From: Haberlea rhodopensis
Taxonomy: Eukaryota > Streptophyta > Magnoliopsida > Lamiales > Gesneriaceae
Direction of reading: 5' to 3'
Length of the DNA: 64,000 nt
NCBI GenBank assembly: GCA_907163345.1
Contig: CAJQUN010000009.1
Span: 2,232,001 to 2,296,000, forward strand
The notes below the pieces were generated by a model. It was not told the origin of the DNA. It ran no database searches and saw nothing but the letters and a program-made list of their open reading frames with translations. The position numbers and the translations under genes were made by a program. Shown here piece by piece: positions 59,368 to 64,000 of this stretch (position 1 is the stretch's first letter; each line of letters starts with the position of its first letter).

Positions 59368-62300
59368 ATGAAGGTACGTACAAGCAAGATGATTAGCTTT
59401 AATGGTTCTAATTATCAACTTTGGAAAAGCAAGATGAAAGATCTCTTGTTTGTCACCAAGATGCACTTATCGGTGTTCAGCGAGACTAAATCGGAAGAGA
59501 AATCAGATGCTTGACGGACCTTTGAACACGAGCAGGTCTGCGGGTACATATGACAATTTATCGATGTCAACGTGTATAATGACATCTGTAACGAGACTCA
59601 TGCTCGTACACTTTGGAAGAAGTTGGAGACACTATATGCCTCCAAAAATGGCAAGAACAAACTCTTCTACCTAAGTAAGCTAGTTTAGTTCAGATTCGGT
59701 GCAAAGATGGAATTCTGGTAGAAGATCACTTGAACGAGATTCAAGGAGTCGTGCAACAGTTATCAAGTATGGGCATAAAGCTTGATGACGAGGTTCTTGC
59801 AATGATTGTGCTAACTTCAGCACCAGAGTCTCGGGAGACTGAATATATCACTCACAAATACAGCCCCAAGAGGAGTCGTGAGTGTGGACATCATCAAGAG
59901 CGGCATCTTGAATGAAGAGATGAGGCATAGATCCCATGGTGATTCTACATCGCAGTCAGATGTCTTGACTACTAAGTCAAGGGGGAGAAGCAAGAACAAG
60001 GAAGCACATGTCAGTAACCTAGAATAGGCAAATGCTCGGGGAGATATGCCAATGTAAAGTGTCACCAATGTGGCGAAAGGGGACATATAAAGAAATATTG
60101 TTGAGAGGTGAAATGCAAAGACAAGCATGAACTCAGTGATGAGCAAATAAACGCCATTGACGAGTTGGACGTCGTTCACGAGCAAGCGCAAGAGTCCGTA
60201 AATTTGGCGATTCAAGGAACCAGCTGGGTGATCGATAGTGGAGCAACAATCCACGTCACATTTTGCAGGGAGAACTTCATATCCTATACATTTTGGGACT
60301 TTGGGGTGGTTAGGATGGCAATGAAGAACTATCCAAGATTGTCAGAAATGCAGGTGTGAGCTTGATTACCGTGGAGGGCGAAGGGATTAAAGATGTCAAA
60401 ATTGAATATAATACAAGAAAAATCTTCTCAGAGCATGAATTATGCAGCATAATAAAATGACTCAGCAGAGTTGTGGAATGACTCAGCAGAGTTGTGGCAC
60501 CGACATCTTGGCACATAAGTGAAAAGAATCTCACACGTCTTGTGAGTAAGCAGGTTCTGCCCGGTATACAACAAGTTCATATGAAACACTGCACAGATTG
60601 CTTGGCCGGAAAACAGAATAGGATATCATTGTGAACCGTCCCCTTGAACCAGATTAGATATGGTGCAATCGTATCTATGTAAACCCAATAATCTGGTGCA
60701 GTGTTCCATTATCTGGTGCAGTGTTTCATTAGATATGGTGCACGCGTATCTATGTGGACCGATGTCAGTATCACTCGGGGTATGAGGTATTGGGTAACTT
60801 TCATCGATGATCATTCCCGAAAGATTTGGGTGTGGACACTCAAACCCAAGGACCAAGTAGCGAAAACATTTAACAAGTTTCCAAGCTTGGTTGAACGACA
60901 AACATGCATAAACTTAAATGTATTCGAACAGATAATGGATGAGAATACATTGGATCCTTTGATGAAATATGTAAAAAGAACAGAATCCAACACCAAATGA
61001 CCACGCCAAAAACACCACAGCTGAATGGATTAGCTGAAAGGATGAACAAAACCTTGGCAAAAAGAGTCAGAAGTATGATATCACATGCAAAATTGTATAA
61101 TGACTTTTGGGGTGAGGTCGTGGTTGCAGCTGCATATGTGCTAAACCGATCACCATGTGTTCCTCTCAATTATGATGTTCCGGAGTAGGTGTGGCAAGGA
61201 AAACAAGTTTCCTATGATCATTTGCAGGTATTTGGTTGTGTTGCTTATGTTCATATACCGAAGGATGAAAGACAGAAGTTGGATGCCAAAACAAGAAAGT
61301 ACATATTTATAGGCTATGGCGATGATCAACTCGGTTACTAGTTTTACAATATAGATCTCAAAAAGCTTATAAGAAGAATGATTCTTGGAGAACGATAGAG
61401 AGAAGAAGTGTGGATCTAAAGAAAATCTTGAATGGTGGCCTTCAACGGCAAATTCGCAACCGGTTGAAGATGAAGAAGTGCATAACGATAATGCGGAAAT
61501 TCCACATGATGATGATGTCCATTTTCACAATGAACCACTAGCAGAAGGTTCTCATGGTAGCAATATCACACACTCTGGAAGAGTAATGCGACCCTCAACC
61601 AGGTATTCCCTGAATGAATATATTCTTCTAACTCGCGGGGGAGAACCAAAAAGCTTTGATGAAGCTATGCCGGTGAATACGGATAAGTGGATGTAGGTCA
61701 TGCAAGATGAAATGTAATCCTTGCATGAGAATGATACATTTGAGCTGGTGAAGTTGCGAAAGGCAATAAAGTTTTGAAGAATAAGAGGTGTTCAGGTTGA
61801 AATACGAAGAAGACAGTAGTCAACCAAGATTCAAAGCTAGGATCGTTGTCAAAGGTTTCAGTCAGAAACAAGGGGTCGACTTTGATGAGATTTTCTCACA
61901 TGTGGTGAAGATGACATATATCCGAATTGTGATGGGGTTAGCAATAGAGCTCAATCTGGAGGTAGGACAAATGGATGTCAAGACTGTTTACTTCATGGAG
62001 ATTTGAAGGAGAAAATTTACATGGAGCAAACAAAAGAGTTTTGCAGAGAAGGGGAAAGAGGACCTTGTATGCAGACTAAAGAAGTGTCTGTACGGTCTCA
62101 AGCAAGCACCGAGATTGTACAAAAAGTCTGAATCTGTAATAACTCAACATAGATTCATGAAGAATACTGCAAAACGTTGCATGTTTGTCAGAAAAACCTC
62201 TGATGATGATTTGATGGTGCTTCTGCTCTATGTAGATGATATGTTGATTGTTGACAAATGTGCTTCTGAAATCAAAGGCCTAAAGAAGCAACTAAGCAAG

Positions 62301-63030
62301 ACTTTTGCAATGAAAGACTTGGGGCCAGCAAAAAGAATTCTTGGCATGAAAATCCAACGATACAGGTATGCCAAAAAGACCTGGTTGTCACAAGAGAACT
62401 ATATTGAAAAGGTACTCCATAGGTTCAACATGGACCAGACAAAATCGGTTGTATGTCCTCTTGCCAACCACTTCAAGTTGAACTCACAACAGAGTCCTTA
62501 TATGGAGGATGAAGAAAAAGAGATGGAAAGTGTTACATATGCTTCAGCAGTTGAAAGTCTGATGTATGTCATGCTATGTACTAGATTCTTTTCAAAATCG
62601 GGAAAGGAGCATTGCTGCAGTAAAATGGATATTAAGATATCTAGGGGGCACCTCTAAACACAGACTGAGTTTTGGAGGATCCAGACTTGAGGTGATATGC
62701 TATACAGATGCAGACATGGCCAAATATGCTGATTCTCGAAAGTCAACATAAGTGTACCTCATTACATTTCAGGGGGAGCTGTGTCGTGGCAGTCAAAGTT
62801 GCAAAAGTGTGTAGTGTTGTCGATCACTGAAGCAGAGTTTATTGCAGCAACTGAGACATGTAAGGAGTTGTTGTGGATGAAAGGGTTTTTGGGGGAATTA
62901 AGTGTTGTGCAAGATCAGTACAAGCTTTTCCGTGACAGTCAGAGTGCAATCCATCTTGGTAAATTTCTTCAATGCATTCAAGGTCAAAGCATATTAATGT
63001 TTGTTATCATTGGATTCGGGATGTATTAGA
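59368..63030 (+). pseudogene. Gag-pol polyprotein of the Tork-like copia element, multiply broken
   Basis: Order is canonical for copia. Gag starts at 59368 (F-N-G-S-N-Y-Q-L-W-K-S-K-M-K-D-L-L). A perfect CX2CX4HX4C zinc knuckle is at 60060-60101. Protease has W-V-I-D-S-G-A-T (near 60225). GAG-pre-integrase/HHCC appears near 60490-60620 (L-W-H-R-H-L-G..C-x-x-C). The integrase core includes T-F-I-D-D-H-S-R (near 60805) and T-P-Q-L-N-G-L-A-E-R-M-N (near 61015). RT has R-F-K-A-R-I-V-V-K-G-F-S-Q, Q-M-D-V-K, L-Y-G-L-K-Q-A-P-R, and an intact L-L-Y-V-D-D-M-L-I (near 62225). RNase H has Y-T-D-A-D and T-E-A-E-F-I-A-A-T. More than ten stops or shifts separate them; there is a small internal duplication at 60652-60760. 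Confidence 0.9.
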
Positions 63031-63165
63031 GAAGAATTGTTAAAGCTCGAGAAGATCCACACAGATAAAAATGGATCTGATATGATGATCAAGACATTGT
63101 CGAAACGGAATTGTAGAGCAATCACATGTTTGATCGAATTCCCAAAATGAGCTTGAGGGGAGAAT

Positions 63166-63668
63166 TGCTAGTAATCAAACCATCCATTTTTTTGAATTCA
63201 ACACACAGCTTGGAATAACACATGTTTGAAATTAGTCAAATTTGATGGGTTTGATTACGTACGCAATGATGTAATTATTTTTGTTTCTTTGCCTAATCTC
63301 TACCTATAAATACCACACATTCTTCATTCCAAAATCATCCCAACAACACAAATCATCTCTTGTATAAGCGTAAGTGTAGAAGTGCAAAGATGATTGAGTT
63401 GTGAGAGTTTCTTAAGGAGAGTTTTATCCTTAGAAGGAATATGATTAGTAGCGAGAAAGTGAGCATTATCAAAGTGTCCTGAGTGAAATAATTTATATTC
63501 TCAATTCTCTTGTCTTCTTTGTTATCAATAAAAAATTAATCTCATTGTGGGTTATTGAGTGGACGTGGCTCAATTTGGGGTGAACCACTGGTTTCATCTT
63601 ATTATGTGCGTATGATATTCGCTGCGTTATTACCTCAATTATATATTGATTTTCCTGATATCCCAACA
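63166..63668 (+). repeat. 3' LTR of the Tork-like element, 503 bp
   Basis: Begins TGCTAGTAATC right after the polypurine tract and ends CTGATATCCCAACA. A TATA box TATAAATA lies at 63305-63312. Confidence 0.8.
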
Positions 63669-63824
63669 TGTCCCACCTTAATTTTGTCAGTAAAATTTTT
63701 ACCACCTTGCCCATATAGTGTGAGAACCTTACTCTGTGATAATTAACGTCTATTTCGAAGTCAAAAAGTCTGTTCAGTTTTCTATTCTTCACTGGAGTCC
63801 CGAGATGAAAAAGGTCAAGATCAG

Positions 63825-64000
63825 GTACGAAAGCCGCGAAGGGCAAGGCGTACGATACGGGTCAAGCCGTGAAGGACAAGTCTTCTGGTGTAACTCAAGC
63901 CACGAAAGATAAAGCATCGGAAATGGCGGAGTTCAGCAAGGAAACTGCACAGACTGGGAAAGATAAGACTGGCGGAGTCATCCAGCCTTTGTTTACCTTA
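63825..64000 (+). CDS. LEA group 3 (LEA_4) protein, partial exon, runs off the window
   Basis: After a plausible acceptor (GATCAG at 63819-63824) the frame reads T-K-A-A-K-G-K-A-Y-D-T, then V-K-D-K-S-S-G-V-T-Q-A-T-K-D-K-A-S-E and K-E-T-A-Q-T-G-K-D-K-T-G-G. These are the loosely 11-residue, Lys/Ala/Thr/Glu-rich repeats of late embryogenesis abundant group 3 proteins, which protect proteins and membranes during desiccation. An in-frame TGA lies just upstream of the acceptor, so this is an internal or last exon, not the start. The first exon would have to lie to the left, beyond or inside the Tork-like LTR that ends about 156 bp upstream, unless it has been lost. The last few codons before the edge look less repeat-like. 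Confidence 0.75.

Larger units (their letters stand above)
58801..63668 (+). mobile_element. Tork/Tnt1-like Ty1-copia retrotransposon, nearly full length, decayed
   Basis: 5' LTR (recognisable from about 58801 to 59213), a primer-binding site CTGGTATCGGAG (about 59215-59226, tRNA-iMet type with one change), decayed gag-pol, a polypurine tract GCTTGAGGGGAGAA (63151-63164) and a 3' LTR 63166-63668. The LTRs share TATAAA..CATTCTTCATTCCAAAATC, TCTCTTGTATAAGC and TTGATTTTCCTGATA, but differ by many substitutions and indels. The 3' LTR ends CCAACA. TSD untested because the 5' boundary is unclear. Confidence 0.87.

Noticed and set aside
1..64000. tRNA or rRNA genes
   Set aside because: No cloverleaf-compatible sequence with proper A and B boxes, and no rRNA segments were seen on either strand by eye; a tRNAscan run would settle it.

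Overview
The window is nuclear DNA of a flowering plant, most likely a eudicot. It is AT-rich, its genes carry short GT-AG introns, and plant retrotransposon, MULE and hAT families fill most of the space. Five complete-looking host genes and one partial gene sit in a dense field of nested, mostly dead transposable elements. I cannot name the species from sequence alone. All exon models come from reading splice signals and family motifs by eye.

Host genes: (1) a six-exon plant O-fucosyltransferase-family protein (7020-9506, +); (2) a nine-exon GH28 polygalacturonase with a 24-nt microexon (15412-11668, -), next to a broken partial duplicate of its exons 6-8 (10233-11266); (3) a five-exon WBP2-like/GRAM-type protein (24942-26759, +); (4) a two-exon Asp/Glu racemase-superfamily protein (30582-28938, -); (5) a single-exon short protein of the MAPK-kinase-substrate type (53797-54159, +); (6) the start of a LEA group 3 exon running off the right edge (63825-64000, +). 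They look like unrelated single-copy genes; there is no operon-like or cluster logic.

Mobile DNA, left to right: 3' end and LTR of a SIRE-type copia element (1-1979); a complete 630-bp TRIM with 183-bp LTRs and a 5-bp TSD (2661-3290); copia gag and LTR remnants (3793-5190); an element with long tandem-unit TIRs just upstream of the O-fucosyltransferase gene (about 5515-6960); hAT insertions in the polygalacturonase pseudogene and in intron 1 of the intact gene; a three-LTR TRIM concatemer (18060-19013); two related MULEs (about 20951-24534 and 31568-38168) whose TIRs are built from tandem palindromes and which pair a transposase (-) with a plant mobile domain gene (+); a LINE remnant; a decayed autonomous-type hAT (39941-42855); several non-autonomous hATs (43-52 kb, 56.4-57.7 kb); an Ivana/Oryco-type copia remnant (to 52616); and a decayed Tork/Tnt1-like copia element (about 58.8-63.67 kb).

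Most useful for the reader: eight insertions have 8-bp target-site duplications readable directly (five exact, three at 6/8), and one has its empty site preserved in a paralogue inside the window. The two MULEs share an unusual TIR design with different palindrome sequences. A TRIM-derived insertion in the plant mobile domain pseudogene has a fresh inverted arm and an exact 5-bp TSD.
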